From Polytrichum commune (Eukaryota > Streptophyta > Polytrichopsida > Polytrichales > Polytrichaceae), in NCBI GenBank assembly GCA_950295325.1, contig OX485804.1, positions 38,132,001 to 38,196,000 of the forward strand: DNA of 64,000 nt, written 5' to 3'. The stretch's first letter is position 1, and every line of letters begins with the position of its first letter. The notes under the pieces were generated by a model. It was not told the origin of the DNA, did no database searches, and saw only the letters and a program-made list of their open reading frames with translations. Shown here one piece after another: positions 25,354 through 36,447 of this stretch. Both the position numbers and the translations under genes were made by a program.

Positions 25354-26809
25354 TTAGCTATGTAGTGTAGGTTTAGGCAAGAACCTGTACAGTGTAAGGC
25401 CAGGTGGTATGTATTAAAGGTTTGAATCGTAATCAATCATGCATGGCATTTCACGTGGAGTATCCTATGCAAATACCATACCTAGCATGCTCTCTGGTTC
25501 AACATGAGTTTGGATTTTCTAATTTTCTAAATGCCATGTGGTGTATCCACATTGGTCAAGACGTTGTTGAATGCCGTGTGGAAAAAACCTTCTGGCACTC
25601 AATGCTAGCTTACATGTCACTAGAGTCCACTAACCAGTACCCAAAGGGTGTGTAGCAGGTAGCCTCTCCAATCACTTACACTACATCATTCACTTTCATA
25701 TAATGTGGACTTGGGAATATTGTGGAAATTAATAGAGTGCACCACATCAATTTTCAATGAACATTCGCAATGCATTATGCATCTACCTAGGATTGTTGGC
25801 AAACACACACTTTAGATAGAGTAGCCAAGCCGTCTTCGAGTACTTTTCTTTCTACACCCACTTCTCAAATGATATGGAAAAACGAATTATTGCAAGATGA
25901 CTAGCAAATCCAAATCGTGCCCGTAGCCATTTGTCTCATAGTTTTTGGTACTTGAATGATTATGTTGATCATTATCAAAGTGAAGATTCTCATGCTCATT
26001 AAGCAGTTTCGCTATCCAAGTTGACTAATGAGCCTAGAATGATTAGCATAGTTTGAATACATAGTCCAATCTTATTTAAACATGTGTCTTTAAGGTGTCC
26101 GTTCTTAGATCCACAACAAAGCACGTACCACCCAAATATTGATGTTGATTATTGATACACTGGTGGGGACATGGTGAGGCAAAAGGACCTCTGGATTAAA
26201 AATGTCTACATCCTCCAATCGTGGAGTTGTTGTCCACATCAGCATCCACAAAACCCAAAACAAATGACGTGGATGCTACATTATATGCCTTGCTGGCAGA
26301 ATGGCATCTCCCATGCATACACATGGGGGCCCAGATGGCAACATGGACCAAATGGAAATTCAAACATCAATGACACGTCATCTAATGAGAACAACAGGTG
26401 GCATGGCCAAATGCTGATGTGGCCCACTCCCCATACTTTGACCACCACAAGTAACCTCTTGGAACACAAGGTTAAAGGTATATGGGTGTTATTTGGTTCG
26501 CTTTTCATGTTCTCCAACTTCTACCGATTAGATTTACACAACAAATATCCATGTTGCATTAACAAATCTATGATGAAACATATGCAAAAATTGTATTGAA
26601 GATCGGATCTCCCCTGATTTAGTTATGATTATTGGAAGTTCACGTTTGTCGAGGAGGAGGCCTCCTGCCGAAATGCTGCACGTGGCCTCAGAGGGTAGGG
26701 TTAGGGTTGGTTCCTTCGGACACAAACCCTCGCGCACATCGTGCACCGACTGCATTTGTTGGGAGAGATTGCAACAGAATTTTTAGCTGAGAGCTCGTGG
26801 AAGTGAGAG
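25354..26809. other. 3' flank of the SET gene and intergenic DNA
   Basis: No gene is recognised. The 142-codon ORF at 26171-26599 has no known domain. The last ~150 bp, before 26810, are GC-richer and look like the 5' leader of the SF3B6 copy. Confidence 0.45.
25880..26150. repeat. Dispersed repeat, copy 2 (partner at 8.59-8.87 kb)
   Basis: It shares ordered blocks with 8590-8870, in the same orientation. These include AGCAAATCCAAATCG, CATTATCAAAGTGAAGATTC and a shared TCCGTTCTT segment. The copies are eroded. Confidence 0.5.
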
Positions 26810-27096
26810 ATGGCGGCGCTAAGCATCAGGAGGGGAAACGCGCAGCTGTCGCCCGAAGTGAACAGAGTGCTCTACGTACGAACAAAGACACGAGAGGCAT
26901 AGCGTTTGTGGTGTACGAGGACATCTACGACGCCAAGAACGCGGTGGACCATCTGTCGGGGTTCAACGTGGCGAATCGGTACCTGATTGTGTTGTATTAC
27001 CAGCAGGCGAAGATGTCGAAGAAGGTTGATCAGTGGAAGAAGGACAAGGAAATTACGAAGTTGCAGGAGAAATATGGCGTTTCGGTGAAGGAGTAG
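26810..27096 (+). pseudogene. SF3B6: SF3B6 (U2 snRNP SF3b subunit p14) copy with internal deletion and frameshift
   Basis: SF3B6/p14 is an RRM protein of the SF3b complex that contacts the intron branch point. The ATG at 26810 opens [20 protein letters not shown] then LYVR, the family N-terminus through RNP2. At about 26880 the sequence jumps to [20 protein letters not shown] (RNP1), continuing to [10 protein letters not shown] and a TAG at 27094-27096. About 27 residues between RNP2 and RNP1 are missing. The two halves lie in different frames, so the ATG frame meets a TAG within the next few codons. There is no room for an intron at the join. The C-terminal half is otherwise very well conserved, which means recent inactivation, an assembly error, or constraint at the RNA level. 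An intact copy is expected elsewhere in the genome. Confidence 0.88.
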
Positions 27097-27149
27097 GCAT
27101 GTGGCTATGTTATGGTTTGTACAGGCAAGCAAGTAAGTTACATGTTTCC

Positions 27150-27370
27150 AAGTTAGGGTTTCAAGTAGGTCTGTGTGAGATAGAGGCTAGTAAGGAGCCA
27201 TATATCTGGCGTTGGAATCGGTTACAAAGTGCCCCTGCTCCGTTTTCGTAAACCATGCGATGTGGAGCTTAGATTAGCTGGTAGCAGGCGTGCATAACCT
27301 TCTCAGGGTTTTACAATTACGGTCCATAAAATTTGTATCGTTAAAATTAGGTTAGAACATTCAAGGACTC
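27150..27370. repeat. Diverged direct repeat of the SF3B6 3' region, copy 1
   Basis: Shared with 27530-27745: GTCT.TGTGAGAT, CTG.CGTTGGAATCGG, GTGCCCCTGCTCC, TTAGCTGGTAGCAGGC.TGCAT and AGGGTTTTACAATT, all in the same order. It lies directly after the SF3B6 stop codon. Confidence 0.65.
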
Positions 27371-27529
27371 TATTAAGCTGGTGCACACTTCCGAGTGGTG
27401 TTCTCCTCTGTAACGGGACAGTGTGGTGCTTTTTGCGGTCCTAGAAAAAATTCAGGAATTCCGGCACTAGGCTCTGGGTACCTGGATGGCATATACTTTT
27501 CTCCCTTTCTCACTGTTAAAGTCGAGGTT

Positions 27530-27745
27530 TAAGTACGTCTATGTGAGATTTGAGGCGAGAAGTAAGCCATACATCTGACGTTGGAATCGGTACAAGGTGC
27601 CCCTGCTCCTTCTTCGTAAACCTTGCCATGGAGCTTTTTCTTAGCTGGTAGCAGGCATGCATGAACTATTAGGGTTTTACAATTTTTGTTTCATACAATT
27701 CGTATCGTTGCAATTATGTTGGAATTTGGAGGACTTTCAGTGTGT
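27530..27745. repeat. Diverged direct repeat of the SF3B6 3' region, copy 2
   Basis: Second copy of the block described at 27150-27370, about 380 bp downstream, with numerous substitutions and small indels. It is not preceded by an SF3B6 coding copy. Confidence 0.65.
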
Positions 27746-28209
27746 TTTGTCTTGAAGTTTTTGAAAATAGTCCTTCCCAATGAGGAAGGGGTTACTGTAC
27801 AGAAGTATTTATCGAATGGACCCACTTCTGTACACTTACTGTGATGCTCCTTTCAAGGATTTAAGGATTCTTTAATTTATGTGGGCTGTAAAGTGCCTTG
27901 GTTTTCTTTTGGTGGAGTGCACAATATTTCCTTATGCTACATGTTCTGTTTACAAATTGTGCAGGAAACTGCCTTGAATCATGTGTGGATGTCTGGGCTT
28001 GCCGGAAATGGGTTTGGAGCGACCCATGCAATGGTTCGCAGCAATTTAATTTGGGTTGTCACCCGAATGCAAGTTCACGTTGAGCGGTACCCTGCCTGGT
28101 ACGGGTGTAGGTGTGAGAAAGTCATCCCTTCGATGTAATGTGGTCACATTATGCTTGCTTAGTTAATCTACCTTGTCAAATTCTCTTGCTACTCAATTCT
28201 TATTCATAA

Positions 28210-28447
28210 ATTATGCAGACTCTGCACATGAAAGGTTTTGGAAATCGTATTTGTTCATATAGCTCTGTCGTATCTCAAGAAACACATATAGCAGAAACAG
28301 CTGTTATTTGCTTTTATTTCTGCTTTGGTCATTCAATACTATTGTATAGATTCTGCATTTGAAAGATTTTGGTGGAAAGACATGCTTCCTACTTGTTCAT
28401 TCAGCTCTGTAGTATCTGAAGCAATACATAAAGCAGAAACAGTTGTT
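28210..28447. repeat. Tandem duplication, two ~100-bp units
   Basis: About 28216-28302 and 28346-28447 share TCTGCA..TGAAAG.TTTTGG, CTTGTTCAT.....TAGCTCTGT.GTATCT-like sequence and AGCAGAAACAG.TGTT. Non-coding. Confidence 0.6.
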
Positions 28448-28816
28448 GGTCTACAGGGGCTATGTTGTTGAGATGTTGTTGATGTTGTTGAGCAGGAACA
28501 TTAACAATGACTCCTGAAGTTTCAAAAGAAAATTCCAGTGTAGGCCCTTTGCAATTTGTCCATTCATTGCGTATGCAAATGAATGGAGCTGAAATAGTAC
28601 CTGGAAGAGCTCATTGGAGATTGAAAAGATCGCCTTCTGAACAGCAAATACAGCGGCACCAACAGTGTCTAGGGAGATTTTTGGGCATAATCAGTCCAGA
28701 TCCTAGTGTGTTTCCAAGTGCAACCAGTTACATGGTCACATCATGTTCACATCTTTCGTTCTTCTTTATTAAATTAAGGTATATTCCATAGATTTTCTGA
28801 AAAGATCGGTAATTTT

Positions 28817-29018
28817 CCTGAAGTCTTCAACTTCAACCAGTTCATCTGTAACTAGCAGCTGGATCTCCCTGTTCGTTGAGCACCAACCTCGAGCGCTGAA
28901 CAAGTGCTGTACGCGGGGGCATAGTGGGATGCCGTGTGTGATTTCAATCTTATCACACGTTTCGGAGTCCAAATGCTCAATTCTACATACTCGCAGTTGT
29001 CTGTAACTTGAGGCCACA
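28817..29018. repeat. Direct repeat of 202 bp, copy 1
   Basis: Matches 29190-29391 over 202 bp without gaps, with 7 differences (96.5% identity). It lies inside a minus-strand ORF (28769-29218) with no recognisable domain. Confidence 0.9.
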
Positions 29019-29189
29019 GGTGGAAGTTCACAAACACACCCAGACACTTCCTGCTGATTTTTCGACTCACAGCAGCTTGGTGGTGGTGGTGGGTTTCTTC
29101 CCCTTATAACTTGCATTCCGCACCTTTGAATGTTTCGTTCTAAGTTCCGTCCTTGTCTTGCTTGTGTATATGCTGATATCGTTTCTTTT

Positions 29190-29391
29190 CCTGAAGTCTT
29201 GAACTTCAACCGGTTCATCTGTAACTAGCAGCTGGATCGCCCTGTTCGTTGAGCACCAACCTCGAGCGCTGAACAAGTGCTGTACGCGGGGGCATAGTGG
29301 GATGCCGTGTGCGATTTCAATCTTATTACGCGTTTCGGAGTCCAAATGCTCAATTCTACACACTCGCAGTTGTCTGTAACTTGAGGCCACA
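29190..29391. repeat. Direct repeat of 202 bp, copy 2
   Basis: Second copy, 373 bp downstream of copy 1. It also lies in a minus-strand ORF (29067-29396). Six of the seven differences change the residue in the shared minus-strand frame, which argues against a constrained protein. Confidence 0.9.
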
Positions 29392-30803
29392 TGCAAAACA
29401 ATGAGCCTGGCCGCTCCTAAGGGCGTCCATCGTAGGCTCCGCTAGGGTTTACTATTAGTTGCCTAGTGGATCGCATCAAACTTCGATGTAATGTTGTCTG
29501 CTAATTGCCGTCTCATGTGCCGGCCGCGGCTGGGAGCGAAGCGATCGTCGTGCTGAGTGAAGGAATTGAGAAAGGAAGGAAGCAAAGGGAAGGCAGGGAA
29601 TTAGCGGAATGGGATGAGCAGGGAAGTGCGTGAATAATTGTCGGGAAGAATTGTTGGAGGTGAGTGCGAGTCTGAGATCACCCCACAAGTCGGGTAGCAG
29701 GCAGTTGCGATTGTTTCTGAGCAAGTGTGAGAGAGAAATAACATCTCGGAGTGGGGAGGGGGGGTGGTCTGGACTCTGGTCTGCTGGTTGCAGCAGACAT
29801 CGGCAGTGCAGCTTGGGATTTCTGTCGGTTTTTCGTGAAAGCTCTGAATTGACAAGTAGAAGGTGTTCCTTAGGAGTGAGACATGCAGTTTGTGTCTGTC
29901 TGCAATTGCCATTGGTCTCTTAACTGCGTGTAGTGTCTCCGGGCTTATAAGTTCATGCACATGACCATCTCTTGACAGAGTTACTTACGCATATATACCG
30001 CAGTTCGTCAATATGTATGTATATACTTGTATGTATGTATGTGCGTGTGTGGGGGCCTTACGACAACAACGTGTTGCGGAGGTGGTCGCCATCAGACTGC
30101 TGCACATTTGAAGGCCACGTACAAGTTGTTGATGCATTTACGATGCGTTGGAAAAAAATACCCAGTAGTGAGAGAGTAAGCGAGTCTAGTCGTCCAACTT
30201 TTAAGGTGTTTGAAAACTTTTGCTCTGCTTCTTGCTTGAACAGCAAGCAGGGTGTCGTTTTGTGCTGTAATAATCGACCGCTTGGGCTTCAAAATCGCGG
30301 AATTTGGGTACCTAACCCTTTGGTTCGTTGGAGAGCTAGATGTACGCAGGTAGCACACGAAATCACCTCATAATCTGACTTTGCCGACGTACATTTGCCT
30401 AACCCTGTTGTGTAGTGTGTGTTCAGGGCTGTGGAGTATTCGAACCTTTTGGAGAACGAGAGGAGCAACCTACAAATAATTTGCGGTTCGCCTGCATACA
30501 ACCATCTCTTTATAAATTGCTCCTCTCCATTTATTTGCTTTAAGATGTGAGATGTATGTAGGAATCGTGTCCCGATGCAATGTTGAAGAATCAGAAAGAC
30601 TCTTCACATGCTAATGGCAGGCTGCTTTATCGGAGTATTCACTCTTCCCCCCGCTTTGGGGACCAGAAGATTAGAACTAATTCATTGAACCATACTTTAT
30701 AGACTATAGTTCGTGTTCAACCTTTCAAGTTTGCAGTCTTCAGTTTCTGTGGGCCTTGCACGTGGAATATTACTATCGAGGAACGTGGGGAGCGGAGGAC
30801 GAC
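29392..30803. other. Mixed-composition DNA between repeats and the KNOX relic
   Basis: Moderately GC-rich near 29.4-29.9 kb, with G-rich purine runs and an ATGTATGT-type microsatellite near 30010-30045. ORFs on both strands (such as 29972-30373 and 29601-29960) carry no recognised domain. It could include the upstream region of the KNOX-like gene. Confidence 0.35.
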
Positions 30804-31526
30804 ATGGCCGCCTCAGAGGGCGGCCATAAGAGTCTGAATAGGGAAACTTTCAAGAGATCCCATGTGTGTCCGTGTTTTTCGATCTGCTGGAATTGTTGAC
30901 TGCTCATGCTGCATGTCTTCGTGTGGGAACCCCTGTCGACCAGCTTCCACATATCGAAACACAGTTGGCACAGGCCCATCTTGTTACACACAGATACTCG
31001 GAGTTGCACCCTGACCAGCTGGACGCCACGTATGAAGAAAAAATTGAGCTCGCCCATATCACGGAACAAGATAGACGACCAAAAATAGATTTTACATGCA
31101 TTCTTTTCCTGGTCTCGCGTTTTACCTTGTGTAGTGCCAGGAAGAGAATTGAAGTTGTTGGTATTGGCAAGCGACAATAAAGGATTAGTGAAGAAGTCTA
31201 AAGAGTATTATAGTTGTCGACATCCCCAGGTCGTCGACAACTTCAATGATCTTCTTCCCCAATCCTTTAACGCAACCTATTGACGCCTACAACCTCAGAA
31301 CTTCAGAACCTCAAGGTTTAGGGGCTCTATTGGAAGGAAGTACTAGATCCTGTTTTAGAACCACAGTGTGCACTTGACTCTTATCATCCATCTTGTAATT
31401 TGCAGACCCAGTGCACTATGCACCTTACTCTATTCAAGGATAATTTGCAGCAACATGTCTATAATGATGTAATTGAAGCAATGACGTCATGTTGGGAACT
31501 GGAGCAGGCACTTCACACCGTTACTG
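30804..31526 (+). pseudogene. Class II KNOX MEINOX-domain fragment, no homeodomain
   Basis: KNOX proteins are TALE homeodomain transcription factors whose MEINOX domain (KNOX1 plus KNOX2) mediates dimerisation. From 30866 the frame reads AHAACLRVGTPVDQLPHIET, then QLAQAHLVTHRYSELHPDQL, matching KNOX1. After a gap, an exon at 31406-31526 reads FKDNLQQHVYNDVIEAMTSC, then WELEQALHTVTG, matching the class II second half, with an AG acceptor and a GT donor in the usual place. An upstream ATG at 30804 is in another frame from the KNOX1 part, so a frameshift or lost exon is likely. No clear donor follows KNOX1, and expected residues near TQYxxLLC are altered (TQCTMHLT). No ELK or homeodomain was found by 33.5 kb. 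A functional short MEINOX-only protein is possible, but decay fits better. Confidence 0.75.
31178..31269. repeat. Foldback hairpin (~92 nt) between the KNOX halves
   Basis: AGTTGTCGAC (31212-31221), an 11-nt loop and GTCGACAACT (31233-31242) form a perfect 10-bp stem. Further out, TAAAGGATTAGTGAAGAAGT (from 31178) pairs with the strand ending at 31269 (CTTCTTCCCCAATCCTTTA). The middle of the stem is bulged. It could be a small inverted-repeat insertion or a miRNA-precursor-like hairpin. Confidence 0.6.
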
Positions 31527-31764
31527 GTAGGCAGTGGCTGATGAATGAGGTAACGTCTGGGCTGACTTCTGCACTCGTAAGAATTATGGTTAGGTGATTT
31601 CGGTGAAATCAACACATTTGTTCGTCATCTTTGAAATTCGGCCACATGTTGATCAATCTTCATAGTAGGTACTGTAATATTTTATTCACCAAATCCCATC
31701 AATGGAAGCACAAAGGTTTAGATTGTGCACACGATGAAGGTTTATATGTCATTATATTTAGTGA

Positions 31765-32088
31765 AGCTTTTGCACGGGATTCTCTTGCACTAGGGAGCTG
31801 GAGATTTCTGGACTGGACGAATGGCGGCTGGGGTTTGGTGAGGCTGTTGTGAGGGAGCTCTGTAGGTTGGAATTTGGAGCTAGAGCTGAAGTAGGTGCAA
31901 GACGGTTACTAGGAGATATTTGTTGTAGCGATTGTGGAGTTTTGAAGTATTTGGAGCTGCGGCGATTGTTTGGGGAAGAACAACTGGGGGCTGATAGCTC
32001 TGCATTATGCAAAGGCGAAGGTGAGAGGGAGGACCTTCGAATTCGACCTTTGTCATGTGTCAGCTTTCTACGAGTGATACCTGTTTAG
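31765..32088 (+). other. Coding-like open frame, unrecognised
   Basis: An uninterrupted frame with locally raised GC, including LDEWRLGFGEAVVRELCRLE followed by ARAEVGARRLLGDICCSD. It looks more protein-like than neighbouring ORFs, but I recognise no domain. It has no start and no splice context, and it runs into the tandem repeat at 31985. Confidence 0.25.
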
Positions 32089-32945
32089 ATGTGCTCCTGT
32101 GAGAGTCTCAATCAGGGTAGACCTTGCATTACCTTGCATTCGTGCATGTGGTGTTACTCTCTTTTCTGTTTGACAGGAAATGACCATACATGACACTGCT
32201 TTTGTTCGCCCTGAACATGCATACTTTTGTGTTAGTCTCATTGCCATCGTTAAGGATTTTCTTAGAATGATTTTGATAAGTATTTGTAGCATGTTGGTTG
32301 GGCTCAGAGGAGTCTTGAAAGCTCGGCATTGTGCAAAAGCGAAGGTGGGAGGACATCCGTCATGTGTTTGCTTTCTATAAGTGACATCTATTCAGATGTG
32401 CTCCCGTGAAAATCTCAATCAATCAGAGCCTTCCATTCGTGCATGTGATGTTACTCTCTTCTGGGTTTGACATGCTTTGTGGTGACATGACAAAGCTTTT
32501 GTTCGCTTTGAACAATTCATACTTTTGTGTTGTCTCATTACAATGAAGATTCGTCTCAGCATGAGTATGATAACCATTGCAATATGTCGTTTGTGTTCGG
32601 AGTGGAAGTCTTATAGGCTTCGTATCGCATAGTGGTGACACATGACAGCCAAAAGGTGAGAGGCCTTCAAATTTGGCAGTCATGTATTAGCTATCTACAA
32701 GTGACATCTGTTTAGACGGGCTTTTGGAAGAGTCTCAATTAGGACCTTCCATTTGTGCATGTGATGTTACTCTCTTCTGGGTTTGACAGGAATTGTCGTT
32801 ACAGGACACTCCTTTAATTATCTTTGAACAATTCATACTTTGGGGTTTTCTCATTTCAATCATGAAGAATCATCCCAGCATGAGTACAATAAGCATTGCA
32901 ATCTGTTGTTTGTGCTCAAAGTGGAAGTCTTGTACCTGAGCTTTG
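31985..32945. repeat. Tandem repeat, three diverged ~300-bp copies
   Basis: Anchor GCATGTG.TGTTACTCTCTT occurs at about 32144, 32441 and 32757. Each copy is followed by a TTTGACA..., TTGTTCGC.. and CATACTTTTGTG-like series, and preceded by GTGACATCT.TTTAGA and GA..GTCTCAAT. Non-coding. Confidence 0.7.
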
Positions 32946-33454
32946 CTTAAGAGTACGGCAAGGTTAATCTTCATGTGTTCTTGGTGGACATGATATCTCA
33001 AGGGTTTTTGCATCATTGTTTGTGTGCATATCTATATAAGATTTTGCATGTGAGACACTGGATAAATTGTATTGAGAGGCCACAATGAGCCAAGCTCATG
33101 TGACCCTGCAAATTAGGCATAGGTCACATGATGTTGTTTGCCTTTTAGTATGCCAGAGTAGAGTTTCTAAATCTACTTTGATTTGCAGTGTGCAGCTCTA
33201 TAATCAATAGCGTTGGTGGACAAATATCACAAAATGACAAGCTATCAAGTGTTGGAAGGGTTTTTTTATGTTATCGGGGTGGTTAATAATGGGCTATGGT
33301 GTGGCTCTGCCATAGGGTGTTTTCCCGTTGTTATTCACACATTGGTAGGGGCGGTCCTCTCTGGCAAGCAATTGTAGTCTGTTCCCTTCACAACTTTCAC
33401 AGGTGCGATTCACCATGCGATTGAAGAATGACTGTGGCACTTGCCTGAGAGTAC
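32946..33454. other. Non-coding DNA, nothing recognised
   Basis: AT-rich DNA between the three-copy tandem repeat and the NLR-flanking repeat. No ORF or motif of note. Confidence 0.35.
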
Positions 33455-33930
33455 ATGAAGTTTCCTCATGGAATGAGTTGAGATTTCTAGATGCCAATAA
33501 CAAGTGAATTTTATCCTGTGAGATGAAATTTATGTTGACCATTCGGAGACATGCATCTTACTACTATCTACTATTCTCTACATTTGTTCTCTACACATTC
33601 CTGTAGATTAAACTCTAGGAAAATAGATCGCAAAGAACCTTGATCTTGGTGGATATATGTGAGGTCATGTGCGAGTTTACAATGTTAACAGTTCTGTCAC
33701 AAGAGCCAATGAAACACACGGAAACTGGTCGGATCATAATTGCACAATGAAGAACAAGAAAGGAGCTATCTCTATCCAGAGAGGGTGATGAAAAGGAAAG
33801 TGGAGAGATGGAAAGAATATGGCTGCAATTGGAAACGCGAATTTGGAATTGGCTTTTGCAGTGATCAATTTGCAAGAGGCGCAACACTTCTGTGTCATAG
33901 GAATTGCAGGAAAGGATATCGCGCTTCCAT
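33455..33930. repeat. Repeat flanking the NLR gene, left copy
   Basis: Shares ordered blocks with 43465-44190 in the same orientation: AGTTTC.TCATGG, GTG.ATT.TGT..TGTGAG, ACTACTATCTAC, GAACCTTG.TCTTGG, GGAGCTATCT-like, AGAG..GGTGATGAA and CATAGGAATT. It is eroded but collinear over about 450 bp. Confidence 0.6.
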
Positions 33931-33989
33931 ATCAGAGTTATAGCGAGCACCAGCAATGATGCACCAAGATGTGGGCTCGCATCGGACCA

Positions 33990-34160
33990 CATGGATTTAG
34001 ACAAGAACACTCTTTGCATTTTGTCCAAAACAATGGTGGATGACAAGGACGACACGAGGATGATAGTTTAGGGGTACATGGATTTGGATGCAAACACTGT
34101 TCACTTTTTGTCCAAAACAATGATGGATGACTGGGACGCCACGAGGATGAAGGTTAAGGT
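33990..34160. repeat. Tandem duplication of an ~86-bp unit
   Basis: ACATGGATTT.GA..CAA.ACT.T..C, then TTTGTCCAAAACAATG.TGG and GAC.CCACGAGGATGA recur about 86 bp apart (about 33990 and 34076). Confidence 0.7.
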
Positions 34161-36447
34161 CACACACGGCTAGGACACATAAGGGGAGAGAGGCGTCGAT
34201 GTGTCTTGGGAGTGCTAGGAACGTCATCGCCAGTCCTGCGGGGCAAGTGGTGTGAGTGCGTGCGGAAGGATGGGGGTTGTTGAGGAGGCGAAGTCTCCGT
34301 TACAGTCAAGCCCAGGCCGTCGCGCATTTTCTTTGAGAGGCCGTTGGTGGATGTGTCCAGAATAAGATTGGTCAGGTTTGAGCTCATTCCTACTATGTGC
34401 AGTCATCGTTTTGGCTTTGATTGGCTTGTGGCGGACTACTCATCATGCATGCGAGAGCTTTTTGAAGGCTAGGGCTCTGTTTACAACGCGCTTTGAATCA
34501 ATAACTCAAGAATCTCTTAGATTTCCAAGAAACGGGCTACCTCACATGTCTTGGGAACTAGTCTCCCGGGAGTAGTGGTGGGTGGGTGACATCAAGCAAC
34601 TGTCATCTTCTGCATGACTGTGGGCTAGCTTTTGGGGGCGAGCTCTTACGTTATTAATCCTTTCTTGGTGTTTTTGATGCTATTGGATTGAACTCAAGTT
34701 GATCCAGATTACGACTCGTTGTGAGGATCATATTGGAAATTAAACCAATGTGGTTCCTGCTTCTTCTTTGATTACGAGACTCTTATGTGTTCACCGTGCT
34801 CTTTTAACTTGAGAGATGTGTGCCTTGTATGGAGGATCTGTTTCGTTGGCTTATGGATGGGTTATCTGATGACTTGAGAAAGGTGGAAGTTTTAGTAAGG
34901 TGGAAGTTTTAGTTCTAGGGTTTTGGGTGGGGGAGCTCTTGGTTAACTCAAATGTAGGCCCTCATCTGTGATTGCAAGAGGGCGAGTGTGTTCGAGTTTG
35001 AAGTTGATTTGGATTACGATTTGAGGGAAAGTTTAGGAACCAATCGGGATTGTAGACGAAGCACTTATTGCATCTTCTGAATGACACATCACTTACATTC
35101 TGTAGTATCATGGCAATTTCAAGTCTCAAGAACTTCGCATTTGAAACATGTGCTTTGTCAGCGTTGTTAATGCTTTAATTAATGGTTTTCTCACACCATT
35201 GCACTGTCACTTTAATGCAGATTCAACGAATTAGTGTTTGATCTGCCATGGTACTACGATAGTAGCAAGGGGTTGTAAAGTAGCCGAACCTTTCTTGATG
35301 TTAATTTGAAATGCCAAGGTTCAAGTGGTTGTTCTTGCGTTGATGTTGAAGTCATGAAGGGGGGAAATAGAAGAGCTCCTCCTAGAGTAAGGATAGTTAG
35401 AGATTCACAAGTGTTGAGTTTGGCAATGATTTGGGAATGATCTCCATGTTGTTGCTAGTTTTAGACAACTTTTCTCTTGTACAAAGATGTTTTGTGATAG
35501 TTTTATCGAAGCATGCAAATAGTTTGAAGATCGTTAATTCGCCATTTGACTTGGAAATTAGTTGGCCTTGTAACATGCACTTCATTGATAGTCTTGATTG
35601 TAGTAAGGGCTAGTACTATGCGTTGATTAGAATTGGTAATCTTTAATGGCCTTTTGAAGTCAGGTAATTTATAGATTTAAATGATGGTAGGGAAAGTGTT
35701 TGATCAAATTTCCTAGTACAACGTACCGATAATGGGAACGTGATCTTTGCATTTTATGTTCTTTGAAGAACTCATTTTTTGGCAGTAACTCTAGTTTTCA
35801 TGAGCATGAATGTAGTGTGTGGACTTTTGGCGATGGCTTATGTCGAGGTGATAGCTTTGTCTTATTTTTCATTAACTACACATTTCATAACATAGAATTA
35901 ATTTTGTGATTAATCTACAACTTCGATTCTTAATTGGGGGGATGAGGGTGGAGTTATATTGCAATGCACTTACTCATGTTATGAATGAAGCATTGAAGTT
36001 TATGAAATGTAATACAATTATGTAGTATTAAGTGTATTGAATCTGTACTTCAAGGAAGGTCATTAAATGTTACATTTCTAGGGATTGGGGAGTATGTTGG
36101 AAAAATCTTGAATTAAGCATGATAGCCCCTATCTAAATACTCAATCAATGCATGTTGCTAATAAGAGTGCAGTAGGGGCTAGGGTTAACGAAGTTGATAT
36201 GTTTTCATTTGGTATTAGCTACTTTCATGACAATTTGTGTGTAGTTGTTTTGATGTATACTTTCATTGTGAGGTGTGGAGATTTTAGGTGGTTGTCGTTT
36301 TGAAAACTTTATGTTACATGCTTTATGTTACATGAATATATGCAGATGGAGTGACCACTTTTATATGCTTGGAACCACACATATTATCCCGTCTTTGGAC
36401 ATTTGTTGGCGATCGAGACAATTTGGTTTTCTAGCAAATATTTCATC
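34161..36447. other. Upstream region of the NLR gene
   Basis: Mostly AT-rich DNA with no recognised coding region. The last 100-200 bp are presumed 5' leader of the NLR gene. No convincing core promoter could be fixed by eye. Confidence 0.4.

Larger units (their letters stand above)
27097..28209. other. SF3B6 3' flank and non-coding DNA
   Basis: Apart from the duplicated 3' blocks listed separately, no gene is recognised. The open stretch near 27881-28138 has no known domain. Confidence 0.4.

Noticed and set aside
30773-31177. 134-codon minus-strand ORF over the KNOX relic
   Set aside because: The opposite strand carries clear KNOX1 similarity; this ORF is its shadow.
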